Assembly (NCBI GenBank): GCA_963791625.1
Contig: CAWBTA010000015.1
Coordinates: 310,001 to 374,000 of the forward strand
From: JANMCE01 sp963791625
GTDB taxonomy: Bacteria > Actinomycetota > Acidimicrobiia > Acidimicrobiales > Ilumatobacteraceae
Direction: 5' to 3'
DNA length: 64,000 bases
Numbering within the stretch: the first letter of the stretch is position 1; every line of letters begins with the position of its first letter. Shown in pieces: positions 28,927-38,369 of the stretch. The notes under the pieces were generated by a model. That model did no database searches, was not told the DNA's origin, and was given only the letters and a program-made list of their open reading frames with translations. The translations under genes and the position numbers were made by a program.

Positions 28927-31900
28927 TCATGTGGTGTACCAACCGGCCAGATCCACCAGGAGGTTGGCGTCCACCGTGGTGTATAACGACACGCCTCCGT
29001 CTTGCACCAGCGTGGTGACGTGGTTGGCAATGGTCTGTCCGCCCTCGACGTTGAGATTGGATGTGTTGGGCACGGCCTGACCCGGCGGATAGACCGTGAC
29101 GAATCCGGGTGCCGATGCATCAACAACCGTGGTGTTGGCAACGATGGCAAGCACGCCCGCGGCGGGCACGCCCTGCTGACCAATTACGGCAAGGTTAGTG
29201 CTGCTACCGCCAACCGCTTTGGTGTCGTTTCGGGTGTCGAGCAGTCGGGAGGGGCCTGCGGGCACGAAGAGCCCGCTGCGTGAGGCCGGCCCGGTACCGT
29301 CTGCTGTGAAGTAGCCGACGACATCGACAATGAGGTGCGCGCCGTTGGACGTGAATAGCGAGATGGCTCCGCCGTCGCCCAGTTTGACGATGACCTGATT
29401 GGCGCGTGTCTGCCCAACATGATCGAGGTTGATGTTGGACACCTGCGGCGCCTTGCCGCTGGCCGGCCACACCGTGACGTAGCCGGGTGCGCTGGCGTCG
29501 TCGGCCGTTACGTTGAGCACCACCGCTTCAGCTCCGCTGGCCGGTACACCAACCGACCCGGCAACCGTTACGGTGCGCTCAGCGTTGTCCCCCGGTTTCG
29601 GGCCAAGGCCGCGAGTGTCAGAGAGACGTTGCGGGGACGGCAGCGGTACAAAGCGACCGTCGACGGAAGCCGACGACAACGTGTAGTAGCCGAATACGTC
29701 AACCAGAAGGTGCACGTTGGTGGTCGGCAGGATCGTGATGGCACCGTTGCTGCCGGGTGACACGGTGACAAGGTTCGGCGCCGTCTCCCCCTTGCGAACA
29801 TTGATGTTGGAGACGGTCGGTGCCAACGCGCCACTTTGCCACACCGTGACAAACCCGGCGTCGGCGGCATCCACGGCCGTGACGTTCACGACCACGGCGG
29901 TGGCGCCGAGACCGGGCACACCGCCGACGCCGGTCACGCCAACGTCCACCGGCACGTTGGCCTGCGGTTTGGCACCGAGGTTGCGCGTATCGAAGAGGCG
30001 TACCGGCGGGAGGGGTACGTACTTGCTTTCACACATCCCGGTCGGCTCGAACGTGGCTATCAGCGACTGGCCCGCCGCAGCACTTACCGTGTGGACCCGA
30101 GCTCCCCCGTCGGACCACCGTACGAACCGCTGCCTCACGCCGGTGACGCACTGCTCAGCCGGAACCTCAACGCTGTGTCGAAAACCCGGCACGGTGTCGA
30201 TGGCGAATGGAAGGGCCTGGGTGATGCCACTGAGCACCGCGTTGGTGGCTACGTTCGACGTGACCGGAACCGTGATCTTGTTGGGTTTGATCTCGATCGA
30301 TGTCGTGGTGGAAACAGAGCTGGCATCGGTGGCCGTCAGCGAGATGAGAAACGACGTATTGCCCGAAAATCCGTGGCCGCTCGTCGGGATCGGAAGCGAC
30401 ACCGAACTACCGGGCTGATTGCTGATTTCCGGGTGGGCGTGGCTGTCGTGCTTGAAGGCGATAGTCCACGACAGCTTGCTGGCCGCAAGGGTGCTGCCGG
30501 TTGCGTCCGTGGCGGTGCCGGTGGCCACGATCGTTTGCCCGGCGGTGAACACGAAGCCGTTAGCGGGGCTGGTGATGGTGACATTCGGGCCGTTGCCGAC
30601 CTTGATCTTGATCGGGTTGGCGTTCACAGTTACGCCGCCTGCGGTCACCTTCAGCAAGGCGTTGTAGGTGCCACCGTTGACGTAGCGGTGGACGGGTGAC
30701 GCCAGCGTCGACGTGGTGCCATCGCCGAAGTTCCACAGGTACGACACGGGGTTTCCGGCCGGGTCGGATGCGGCGCCGGTGAAGGTCACGTCACGGCCGA
30801 CCGGCCCGGTGACCGCGTTGGCCGAGGCGGTCTGCACGATGGGGTGCGGGCCATAGGTGAGACGGCGCAGGTTCCCGGTGAAGATGTCGAGGAAGTAGAT
30901 GTTGCCGTCCGGGCTGACATCGACCCAGACCGGAGCCTCATCGAGATTGCTCGTTTGCAGCTTGTGTAACAGCCCCGAGTTGGTGGTGGGCTGTCCGCTG
31001 GCATCGGGCACCATCCATGAGATGGTCGACGATGGATAGTCACCGTAGATGTATGCGCCGGCCAGGGGGAAGTCACCGCTGCGGTACATCTGTCCGCCGA
31101 CGATCGCCTTGTTGAAACAGCACGCAACACCCGCCGTGTGTCCATAGGTAAGCGCCGGCCCGGTCACCCCGGCGGGGCAGCCGACACCGTTCTTCGGGAG
31201 CCCGAGCGGACCTTCGCACAACGGCCACCCATAGTTGGCCCCGGCCTGACCGACGTTCACTTCCTCATACGCTGTCTCAGCCACGTTGCCGCCGACGTCA
31301 CCGATCCAGAGTGGCAATGCCGGAGCACCCTGCGGATTAGCCGTCGTGCGGCCTCGCTCGAACTGGCTGCGATACGGATTCCGCAGGCCGTAGGCCCAGA
31401 TCTCTTGGACGGTCTTGCCGGAGATCGGCGGGTTGTCGGTAGGCACCGTGCCGTCGAGATTGATGCGGAGCACCTTGCCGAACACGTTGGTCAGATCCTG
31501 CGACAGGCTGGCCAGCGCGTCGCCGATGGTGAGGTAGAGCTTGTTGTCGGGACCGATGTCGAGCGAGCCACCAATGTGGTTGGTCGGGTCGGCGTAGACC
31601 GTGCGCAGCGGACCCGGATTCGACCAGAGTGTTGCGTTGGAAGAGACCGTCGTAAGGAGCGAATCGACTTCGAGCTTCGCGATCCGGAGCCTCGAATCCG
31701 AGTTGGCCGAGTAGTACACATACAGCCGGTGATTGGTAGCGAACGAGAGATCGACGACGATGTCGAGCGCACCCGATTCACCACGCGAGTCCACATCGGG
31801 AATCGTGTACAGCATCGACTTGGTTTCGGTCGCAGGGTTCACCAGATACAACGAACCCGGTTTGGTCAGCACCACCATGCGACCATCAGGCAGCCAGTCG

Positions 31901-32079
31901 GCCGCGACCGCCTGAGACATGCCGCCGATGACGAACTCGTCGTTGACCAGCGCCGGGTCGAACGTCGGCGCCGCGTGCGCGGCCGAGCCGAAGACGAACA
32001 GACCGCTCAGGATCATGCAGGTCGCCGAGACGAGGGCGAGCACGCTCCTTTTCACGGGGTCAGTCAATCGCAACGTCAT
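28927..32079 (-). CDS. Secreted glucose/sorbosone dehydrogenase-PKD protein with three C-terminal DTR repeats
   Basis: This 1050-residue secreted protein has a signal peptide (residues ~10-37, ending FGSAAHAA). A six-bladed propeller of the glucose/sorbosone dehydrogenase type follows (about 40-410), with landmarks RINLDGTVP, EIWAYGLRNPYRS, LWIGDVGGN and GANYGWP. A PKD domain with YLWNFGDGTTS lies at about 425-490, and a further Ig-like region reaches residue 660. The C-terminus has three ~125-residue repeats starting at about 682, 805 and 933, each with an RL(F/S/L)DTR motif and ending LLVD.(F/V/A)G(Y/W)YT. The family often uses PQQ to oxidise sugars. The ATG overlaps the wecA stop (TGATG). 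Confidence 0.88.
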   Translation of the reverse strand: MTLRLTDPVKRSVLALVSATCMILSGLFVFGSAAHAAPTFDPALVNDEFVIGGMSQAVAADWLPDGRMVVLTKPGSLYLVNPATETKSMLYTIPDVDSRGESGALDIVVDLSFATNHRLYVYYSANSDSRLRIAKLEVDSLLTTVSSNATLWSNPGPLRTVYADPTNHIGGSLDIGPDNKLYLTIGDALASLSQDLTNVFGKVLRINLDGTVPTDNPPISGKTVQEIWAYGLRNPYRSQFERGRTTANPQGAPALPLWIGDVGGNVAETAYEEVNVGQAGANYGWPLCEGPLGLPKNGVGCPAGVTGPALTYGHTAGVACCFNKAIVGGQMYRSGDFPLAGAYIYGDYPSSTISWMVPDASGQPTTNSGLLHKLQTSNLDEAPVWVDVSPDGNIYFLDIFTGNLRRLTYGPHPIVQTASANAVTGPVGRDVTFTGAASDPAGNPVSYLWNFGDGTTSTLASPVHRYVNGGTYNALLKVTAGGVTVNANPIKIKVGNGPNVTITSPANGFVFTAGQTIVATGTATDATGSTLAASKLSWTIAFKHDSHAHPEISNQPGSSVSLPIPTSGHGFSGNTSFLISLTATDASSVSTTTSIEIKPNKITVPVTSNVATNAVLSGITQALPFAIDTVPGFRHSVEVPAEQCVTGVRQRFVRWSDGGARVHTVSAAAGQSLIATFEPTGMCESKYVPLPPVRLFDTRNLGAKPQANVPVDVGVTGVGGVPGLGATAVVVNVTAVDAADAGFVTVWQSGALAPTVSNINVRKGETAPNLVTVSPGSNGAITILPTTNVHLLVDVFGYYTLSSASVDGRFVPLPSPQRLSDTRGLGPKPGDNAERTVTVAGSVGVPASGAEAVVLNVTADDASAPGYVTVWPASGKAPQVSNINLDHVGQTRANQVIVKLGDGGAISLFTSNGAHLIVDVVGYFTADGTGPASRSGLFVPAGPSRLLDTRNDTKAVGGSSTNLAVIGQQGVPAAGVLAIVANTTVVDASAPGFVTVYPPGQAVPNTSNLNVEGGQTIANHVTTLVQDGGVSLYTTVDANLLVDLAGWYTT
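28930..30040 (-). repeat. Three tandem DTR-type protein repeats
   Basis: Three units of about 120-125 residues share the order RLxDTR, a VxVTG/VAG strand, VVVNVT or its variants followed by 'A.(A/P)GFVTV', then SNIN or SNLN, then a stretch ending in LLVDVFGYYT. The repeats have diverged at DNA level. Similar modules form C-terminal tails of large exported proteins in Acidimicrobiia (family knowledge from memory), probably as surface attachment modules. Confidence 0.75.
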
Positions 32080-33244
32080 CAATCTACGTTCTCATTGCGA
32101 CGCCGAACCTCAGGATGCAAGATTGTGTAAAGAGCCAAACCTAGGGCCAGCACCGCAAAGATCACCAGGCCGTTCGCCCGCTGAGATGTGGCCGGTACCA
32201 GCACCACACCGGACAGGATCGCCGTCCACAGCCAGAGGATGAACACGCTGCGGCGATGACCGTGGCCGAGCCGCAGCAGGCGGTGATGCAGGTGTCCCTT
32301 GTCGGCACCCGTGATGCCCTGCCGCCTGCTGGTGCGGCGCACGATGGCAAAGGCCACGTCGAAAAGAGGTACCCCCAGAATCACCAGAGGGATCACGAGC
32401 GGCGCAAACAAAAAGTAGGTCTGACCCTGTGCACCTTCTCCTGAACTTCCTTCACTCGGACTGACCCGGCCGCCCACCAGCGCGGTGCAGACAGCCATCA
32501 GCCCGCCGAGCAGCAACGCACCGCAGTCCCCCATGAAGATACGCGCCGGGTGAACGTTGTACGGCAGGAAACCAAGACACATACCGAGCACGATCACCGC
32601 GATCACGGGACCAAGACTGGGAGCAATCAGATGACGGTTGTCGAGGTTTCGGCTGTAGAGAAAAACGCACCCGAGCTGATCGCCACAATGCCGGCCGCCA
32701 GTCCGTCAAGACCGTCGATGAGGTTAATGGCGTTGGCCATTCCGAGCAGCCACACGATGATGACGAGGGGCCGCAGATCGCCGGAGATGACCAGGATGCG
32801 ACGACCAAGAATACCCGGCACGCGGAAGTAATACATCGAAGCACCTGCTAACGCCAGTACCGCGCCGGCGAGTACGAGTCCGGCAACCTTGGCCGGAGCC
32901 GAGATGCCTTCGGGATCTTTGACCTTTGGGTTCGACTTGTGCAGATCATCCAGCAGGCCGACGAACACGATGATAGTTGCGGCCGCCACCACCCCCAACG
33001 ACTCACTGGTGTTGAACACCCGGGCGAAGCGTTTCATCTGGCTGGCGACACCGAACGACACCAGAAACCCGAGGTACATCGCCACGCCACCCACCGACGG
33101 GGTGGCCTTGGTGTGGACTCGGCGGGCGTCAGGCAGTGTGACCCGACCAGCGCGAATCGCCAGCACTCGCACAATCGGCGTGGCCACCGCTGTGGTCACA
33201 GCAGCGATTGCTCCAACCAACGGGTAACTATCGGACCATGCCAC
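32079..33244 (-). CDS. wecA: WecA/TagO-type undecaprenyl-phosphate sugar-1-phosphate transferase (frameshifted)
   Basis: The gene is split into two frames. Residues 1-~200 carry the first helices, VGLLDDLH and LIDGLDGLAAGIVAIS. The remainder carries FMGDCGALLLGGLMAV and HLHHRLLRLGHGHRR, the conserved MGD(S)G and HxHH motifs of the PNPT family. The frames join perfectly if one base is added in the A5/T5 run at 32661-32665, restoring FFLYSRNLDNRHLIAPSLG. The enzyme would start lipid-linked glycan synthesis by moving a sugar phosphate to undecaprenyl phosphate. A homopolymer slip points to a sequencing or assembly error, but true inactivation is possible. It is the wecA/rfe member of the conserved rho-prfA-atp neighbourhood. 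Confidence 0.88.
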
Positions 33245-33271
33245 GGCGCAGAGCGTAGGGCACGCAGCCCG

Positions 33272-33718
33272 TCAGAATTCGTCCTCAAGCGCAGAAAGCA
33301 TGGCGACGCGACGGGCGTGACGGCCGCCTTCGAAGGCTGTCGCCAGAAACAGCGTCACGATTTCCTCGGCCAGACCGAAGCCAACCACCCTGCCGCCCAT
33401 CGACAACACGTTGGCGTCGTTGTGTTCGCGGGCCAGTCGGGCGGTGTAGAGGTCATTGCAGAGCGCCGCTCGAACACCACGCACCTTATTGGCCGCCAGC
33501 TGTTCACCCTGGCCACTACCACCGATAACGATGCCCACCTCGGCCTCGCCATCGCGCACGGCTCGCCCCACGCCGGCGCAGACCGGTGGATAGTCGACCG
33601 AGTCGGTGCTGTGCGTGCCGTGGTCCTGCACCTCATGGCCGGCGGCGTGCAGCAGGGCGACAACATGCTCTTTCAGGGGGAATCCGGCATGGTCTGCGCC
33701 AACGGCGATACGGGTCAT
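33272..33718 (-). CDS. rpiB: Ribose-5-phosphate isomerase B
   Basis: This 148-residue protein starts MTRIAVGADHAGFPLKEHV and contains DYPPVCAGVG and GGSGQGEQLAANKVRG. The Cys used as the base in E. coli RpiB is absent. Instead the Glu in GEQ is kept, as in the mycobacterial enzymes, which use Glu as the general base. It interconverts ribose 5-phosphate and ribulose 5-phosphate in the pentose phosphate pathway. The start is the ATG at 33718; the upstream extension is not conserved. It lies just upstream of wecA on the same strand. Confidence 0.95.
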   Translation of the reverse strand: MTRIAVGADHAGFPLKEHVVALLHAAGHEVQDHGTHSTDSVDYPPVCAGVGRAVRDGEAEVGIVIGGSGQGEQLAANKVRGVRAALCNDLYTARLAREHNDANVLSMGGRVVGFGLAEEIVTLFLATAFEGGRHARRVAMLSALEDEF

Positions 33719-34059
33719 AGGCGCCGAGTGTACCGAACAGGCCGTCTCCATCTTGACTACTTTGAGCGGCTGCGCCACCACACACTGACCCACCGTCACC
33801 GCACGGATGAGCACAGTTGGTGGTCGCAGTGGCACAACTCGCTCAAGGTTTCGTCTGACTCTTCTCCCAGGTCTTGTCACCGAATGTGGTCGTGCGGCAA
33901 CGTGCCAGCTGTCCAGCGAGCGGCGGAAGTTTGTGGCGAACCAGATCAAGCGAGCGAACCGGACCCAATTTGTGACCAGCATCTGTGCAGCGACCGTCAG
34001 GCGGACGAATGACCATGACCCTTCCCTCAACTCACACCTCACTTCCCGAAGGGGTTGAG
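33719..34059. other. 341-bp divergent intergenic region
   Basis: This gap separates rpiB (minus) from the DivIVA-domain gene (plus) and should hold both promoters. A TTGACT near 33752 could be a -35 element for plus-strand transcription, but I do not see a matching -10 at standard spacing. No RNA gene, repeat or terminator is evident. If the DivIVA-domain protein starts at the earlier ATG (34009), the gap is 290 bases. Confidence 0.45.
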
Positions 34060-34692
34060 ATGCCGCTTACCCCGGACGAAATTGCCAACAAGTCCTTCCC
34101 CTCCGTCATTCGTGGCTACGCCAAGTGGGAGGTCGATGAGTTCCTGAAAGATGTTGCGCTCGACTACCAGCGCGCCCTCGGTCTGGCCGAGTGGGCCATG
34201 CAACGATCGTCACTTCTTGTCCCGGAGGCCCAGCCCGAGCAGCCCACCGTCGCAGAGGTCGATCGGCCCTCTTCGGTTACGGTCAACGTTTCCACCGCTC
34301 TCCCGCCTCCTCCCCCTGCATCAAATGGGGCGAGTCAGTCCGTCGTCCAGATCGAAAAGCTCGGCGAGCACATCCGCTACTTGGCGGTGCTGGTCAACAA
34401 CCTCAACCAGCGCATCGACGTGCTCGAGTCGCAGCGTCCGCAGGCAGCCGCAGTGCAGATTCCCCCGATGCAGGTCCGCTCCGAACCGCAACCGGTTGCC
34501 TCGCTCGCCAATGGCGTCTACCCGTCGGGATTCGCTGCCGCCGGCGCGCCGCCAAGCGCACCGTCACCCATCGACACCGTCGAACAAACCCGACTGTCAC
34601 CAAGCGACTGGTGGCCGACCGAATCACCCTTGTGGGTCGTCACCAAGAGCAACGTTTCAACGCCGCCCTCAGGCAACCGTCCTCCGGCGTGA
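34060..34692 (+). CDS. DivIVA-domain protein, small, Pro-rich
   Basis: This 210-residue protein opens with an N-terminal DivIVA/Wag31-like domain: MPLTPDEIANKSFPSVIRGY followed by AKWEVDEFLKDVALDYQRAL. It then has a variable linker with a PPPPP run, a second helical segment (about residues 92-122, VVQIEKLGEHIRYLAVLVNN) and a Pro/Ala-rich disordered tail. DivIVA domains bind curved membranes at poles and septa and recruit wall-synthesis proteins. The long coiled coil of true DivIVA is missing, so it is probably an accessory protein. I chose the ATG with GAAGGGG five bases upstream; an ATG 17 codons earlier is possible. Confidence 0.8.
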   Translation: MPLTPDEIANKSFPSVIRGYAKWEVDEFLKDVALDYQRALGLAEWAMQRSSLLVPEAQPEQPTVAEVDRPSSVTVNVSTALPPPPPASNGASQSVVQIEKLGEHIRYLAVLVNNLNQRIDVLESQRPQAAAVQIPPMQVRSEPQPVASLANGVYPSGFAAAGAPPSAPSPIDTVEQTRLSPSDWWPTESPLWVVTKSNVSTPPSGNRPPA

Positions 34693-34751
34693 CCATTTCG
34701 TCGGGCCGGGAGGCTCGGACCGGTGCCGGATTGCTCTAGCCTGCCCACCTC

Positions 34752-36227
34752 GTGGATCCTCGTACCCCGGTTCTGATCGGCTCCGGACAGCGCACCCATC
34801 GCGCTGCTTCACTGGCTGAAGCGCGTTCGCCCATTGTGCTGATGGCGGAGGCCGTGGAGCTTGCCGTTGCTGACGCGGGTCTGCGCCACCTGCCCGACAT
34901 CGATCTGTTCACCGTGGTAAACACGCTGAGTTTCCGCTCGGCCGACCCGGCCCGTTGCGTTGCCACAGCGCTAGGAGTGTCCCCGGCTGTCACGGCGGTA
35001 ACGACGATGGGCGGCAACGCACCCCAGGCACTGGTCAACCACGTTGCCGCGTCAATTCAGCAGGGCGAGGCCGAGTTCGTCGTCCTGACCGGCGGCGAGG
35101 CCAGGCGCAGTCAACGCCGCGGCCGCACGGCGGGCATGAAACCGTGGCCCGATGACCCGGACCCGACCCCAGCCGACGAAGTGATCGGCGACGACTTCGT
35201 CATGTCCAGCCCCGCCGAGTTGGCCCGCGAGATCTGGCTTCCGATTCAGATCTACCCGCTCTTCGAGTCCGCGCTGCGCGCCGCTTCAGGTCGGACACCG
35301 TCGGAGCATCAGGCCCATCTGGCCGCGCTGTGGGCACGCTTCGCCGCCGTCGCCGCCGACAACCCGTTTGCATGGAATCGGACCGCACCGACCGCTTCCG
35401 ATATCGCCACCCCCGGGCCGAGAAACCGCATGATCGGCTGGCCGTATCCGAAGCTGATGAACTCCAACAACGACGTGGACCAAACCGCCGCTCTCTTGAT
35501 CTGCTCCGTTGAAAAGGCCACCGAACTGGGCGTGCCTCGCGACCGCTGGGTATTCCCGGTGAGCGGCACCGATTGCCACGAGCATCCGTTCATCTCCAAC
35601 CGATGGACGTTTGCCGAGACACCTGCGATTCGGGCAGGCGGACGGCTGGCACTCGAACTAGCGGAGCTGGGAATCGACGACATCGGCGTGATCGATCTGT
35701 ACTCCTGCTTCCCGTCCGCAGTGCAATTGGGCGCAACCTCGCTCGGTCTGTCACTGGATCGGCAGCTCACCCGAACTGGCGGCCTGAGCTTCGCAGGCGG
35801 GCCGTGGAACAACTACTCGATGCACGCGATTGCGACCGTCATGAACGATCTCCGCAACGACCCGACGGCCAACGGGTTGGTGTGGGCCAATGGCGGTTTC
35901 GCCAGCAAGCACACGTTCGGCGTTTACCGCACCCAGCCTCCCACCGAGGGCTACCGCCATGCCTCGCCGCAGGCCAAGATCGACGCGCTCCGTCAACGGG
36001 CCTGCGCCGATTCGGGCGAGGCCGCCGGTGCCGCGGTGGTGGAGGCGTACACCGTGATGCACGACCGAGACGGGCAGCCCGAGCGGGGCATCGCCAGCTG
36101 CCTCCTGGCCGACGGGAGACGGGCCTGGGGAACCTCGATCGACAGGCAGCTGGCGGCCGCGATGACCAACGGTGAGTGGGTCGGCCGGACCGTGACACTG
36201 AAGAGCGACGGCGATCTGGTGGCGTAG
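34752..36227 (+). CDS. Thiolase-like protein type 1 (acetyl-CoA acetyltransferase family)
   Basis: This 491-residue protein is related to the SCP2-type thiolases and ends with an extra ~80-residue beta domain (from about EAAGAAVVEAYTVMHDRDG), as in mycobacterial TLP1. At the place where thiolases carry the acylated Cys, I read VTTMGGNAPQALVNH with no Cys. Later segments such as DLYSCFPSAVQ, GGPWNNYSMHA and ANGGFASKHTFGVY match the family. It may bind CoA esters or act in a non-classical way. The start is GTG at the beginning of MDPRTPVLIGSGQ. It precedes the S9B peptidase gene by 17 bases, so the two may be co-transcribed. Confidence 0.85.
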   Translation: MDPRTPVLIGSGQRTHRAASLAEARSPIVLMAEAVELAVADAGLRHLPDIDLFTVVNTLSFRSADPARCVATALGVSPAVTAVTTMGGNAPQALVNHVAASIQQGEAEFVVLTGGEARRSQRRGRTAGMKPWPDDPDPTPADEVIGDDFVMSSPAELAREIWLPIQIYPLFESALRAASGRTPSEHQAHLAALWARFAAVAADNPFAWNRTAPTASDIATPGPRNRMIGWPYPKLMNSNNDVDQTAALLICSVEKATELGVPRDRWVFPVSGTDCHEHPFISNRWTFAETPAIRAGGRLALELAELGIDDIGVIDLYSCFPSAVQLGATSLGLSLDRQLTRTGGLSFAGGPWNNYSMHAIATVMNDLRNDPTANGLVWANGGFASKHTFGVYRTQPPTEGYRHASPQAKIDALRQRACADSGEAAGAAVVEAYTVMHDRDGQPERGIASCLLADGRRAWGTSIDRQLAAAMTNGEWVGRTVTLKSDGDLVA

Positions 36228-36244
36228 TCTGGCGACGTACATCT

Positions 36245-38356
36245 ATGACTGACACCTTCCCGCGGCAATATGCCCGCACGCGTCACCTCACGCTAGGCGA
36301 GCCGAGAAACATCGTGGTCTCCCCCGATGGCGATCGGGTGGTGTTTCTCCGTTCCCGTGGCGGCGATGACCCGGTGAACTGCCTGTGGGTTATGGATCCG
36401 CATACGGGTGTCGAGCGACTGGTTGCCGATCCATTGGTGCTCCTGGCCGGCTCCGATGAAGCTGACCTACCGGCCGAGGAACGGGCCCGCCGAGAGCGCG
36501 CTCGCGAAGGGGCCGGAGGCATCGTCACCTTCGCCACAAACCGGGATGTCACGGCGGCCAGCTTCAGCCTGGCCGGTCGCCTATTCACCGCTGGTTTGAT
36601 CAGCGCAACGTCACGCGAGCTCGAAGTTCCGGGCCCGGTGTTTGACCCGCGGCCCGACCCAACCGGGACCCGCATCGCGTACACCCGGTCCGGCAGCTTG
36701 CGACTGGCGACGCCCAAGGGAACGCACTGGGAGTTGGCCGACGACGATGATGAGAACATCACCTGGGGTCTGGCCGACTTCATCGCCGCCGAGGAGATGG
36801 GCCGGTCCCGCGGCTTTTGGTGGAACCCGGAAGGCACCCATCTGGCCGTCGCCCGGGTGGACAACACCCCGGTGCAGCGTTGGTGGCTGTCCAACCCGGC
36901 CGACCCCAGCCTGGTGCCGACCAGCGTTCCGTATCCGGCCGCGGGAACACCGAACGCCATCGTGCAGCTGTTCATCATTGATGAACACGGCGGGCGCGTC
37001 CCCGTCGTGTGGGATGACCATGCACTCCCCTATCTGACTGACGTGTCGTGGTCGTCTCACGGACTGCACATCGTGGTGCAGAGCCGGGATCAAAAGCGCG
37101 TTGAAGTGCGCACCGTCACGCCCGCCACCGGCGCCACGTACCTCCGTCTGGAAGATGTCGACCAACACTGGGTTGAGCTGGTGCCGGGCACGCCTACCTT
37201 CCTCGGCGACGGGCGGCTGGTGACCTGCGCCGACCGTGGCGGTTCGCGTCGTCTGATGGTGGATGGTGAACCAGTGACACTCGCTCCCCTCCAAGTGCGC
37301 TCGGTGCTGCACGCCGATGACGACAGTGTGATCTTCACCGGCAACTTCCTGGTCGATCCCGTCCATCATCACGTGTACCGCTGGCACACCAATGGAAAGC
37401 TCGACCGACTGACCGAAGAGCCCGGCGTACACACTGCCATTATCGGCGGCGGAACCGTGGTGTTGCGATCGGCGACGCTTGATCGCGACGGCACCACGAC
37501 CCGCATCCTGGGCGATGCCCGAGTGGTTGCCTCTCACGCCGAAACGGCGCTGGTGCAGCCAAACGTGCAGTTCATCGACGCCGGCGACCGCAGCCTCGTG
37601 ACCGCGCTGATTCTGCCGCGGAACATCACACCGGGTCAGAAACTGCCGGTGCTGCTTGACCCCTACGGTGGGCCTCACGCCCAGCGAGCCGTCGCCTCTC
37701 GTGGCGCATTTCTTACCTCGCAGTGGTTCGCCGACCAGGGCTTTGCCGTCATCGTCACCGACGGCCGCGGCACACCCGGACGCGGTTCGGCGTGGGAGCG
37801 ATCGGTAGCCAACGACCTTGCTTCGGCTGTACTCGAGGATCAAGTCGATGCCCTCCAAGCCGTGGGCGAGCAGTTCCCCGAACTCGATCTCAGTCGCGTC
37901 GGTATCCGGGGGTGGAGTTTCGGCGGCTACCTCGCCGCGCTGGCCGTGCTGCGCAACCCCGAGACCTTCCACTGCGCCATTGCGGGTGCTCCGGTCACCG
38001 ACTGGCGGCTCTACGACACCCACTACACCGAGCGCTACCTGGGTGACCCAACCACCAATGCTGCTGCCTACGACCGCAGCTCACTGCTGACCGACGCTGC
38101 TCGTCTTGAGCGGCCGCTGCTGCTCATCCACGGGCTCGCTGACGACAACGTGTACGCCGCCCACACGTTGCAGCTGTCTTCTGCCCTGATGGCGGCCGGT
38201 CGCCCCCACACGGTGTTGCCCTTGACGGGCGTGTCCCACATGACGCCTCAGGAAGTCGTGGCTGAGAACTTGTTGCATCTGCAACTGAAGTTCCTCCGCC
38301 AACACCTCGGTCTCGCTTCCGAACTGGGCGACTCTGCTGTTCCTGCCGCGCAGTAA
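36245..38356 (+). CDS. Dipeptidyl peptidase IV-family (S9B) prolyl peptidase
   Basis: This 703-residue protein has an N-terminal eight-bladed DPP-IV propeller. It includes the double-Glu segment FIAAEEMGRSRGFWW, which in the family anchors the free N-terminus of the substrate. The C-terminal alpha/beta-hydrolase domain shows Ser in RGWSFGGYLA, Asp in HGLADDNV and His in GVSHMTP. It should release N-terminal dipeptides, typically after Pro. There is no signal peptide. The start is the ATG giving MTDTFPRQYAR. It converges with prmC, 13 bases away. Confidence 0.93.
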   Translation: MTDTFPRQYARTRHLTLGEPRNIVVSPDGDRVVFLRSRGGDDPVNCLWVMDPHTGVERLVADPLVLLAGSDEADLPAEERARRERAREGAGGIVTFATNRDVTAASFSLAGRLFTAGLISATSRELEVPGPVFDPRPDPTGTRIAYTRSGSLRLATPKGTHWELADDDDENITWGLADFIAAEEMGRSRGFWWNPEGTHLAVARVDNTPVQRWWLSNPADPSLVPTSVPYPAAGTPNAIVQLFIIDEHGGRVPVVWDDHALPYLTDVSWSSHGLHIVVQSRDQKRVEVRTVTPATGATYLRLEDVDQHWVELVPGTPTFLGDGRLVTCADRGGSRRLMVDGEPVTLAPLQVRSVLHADDDSVIFTGNFLVDPVHHHVYRWHTNGKLDRLTEEPGVHTAIIGGGTVVLRSATLDRDGTTTRILGDARVVASHAETALVQPNVQFIDAGDRSLVTALILPRNITPGQKLPVLLDPYGGPHAQRAVASRGAFLTSQWFADQGFAVIVTDGRGTPGRGSAWERSVANDLASAVLEDQVDALQAVGEQFPELDLSRVGIRGWSFGGYLAALAVLRNPETFHCAIAGAPVTDWRLYDTHYTERYLGDPTTNAAAYDRSSLLTDAARLERPLLLIHGLADDNVYAAHTLQLSSALMAAGRPHTVLPLTGVSHMTPQEVVAENLLHLQLKFLRQHLGLASELGDSAVPAAQ

Positions 38357-38369
38357 CTACCCGAACTCG

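Noticed and set aside
36611..38023. A 470-codon minus-strand open frame opposite the DPP-IV peptidase
   Set aside because: High GC third positions keep antisense frames open. The translation is His/Gly/Arg-rich without domains, whereas the plus strand encodes a complete S9B peptidase.
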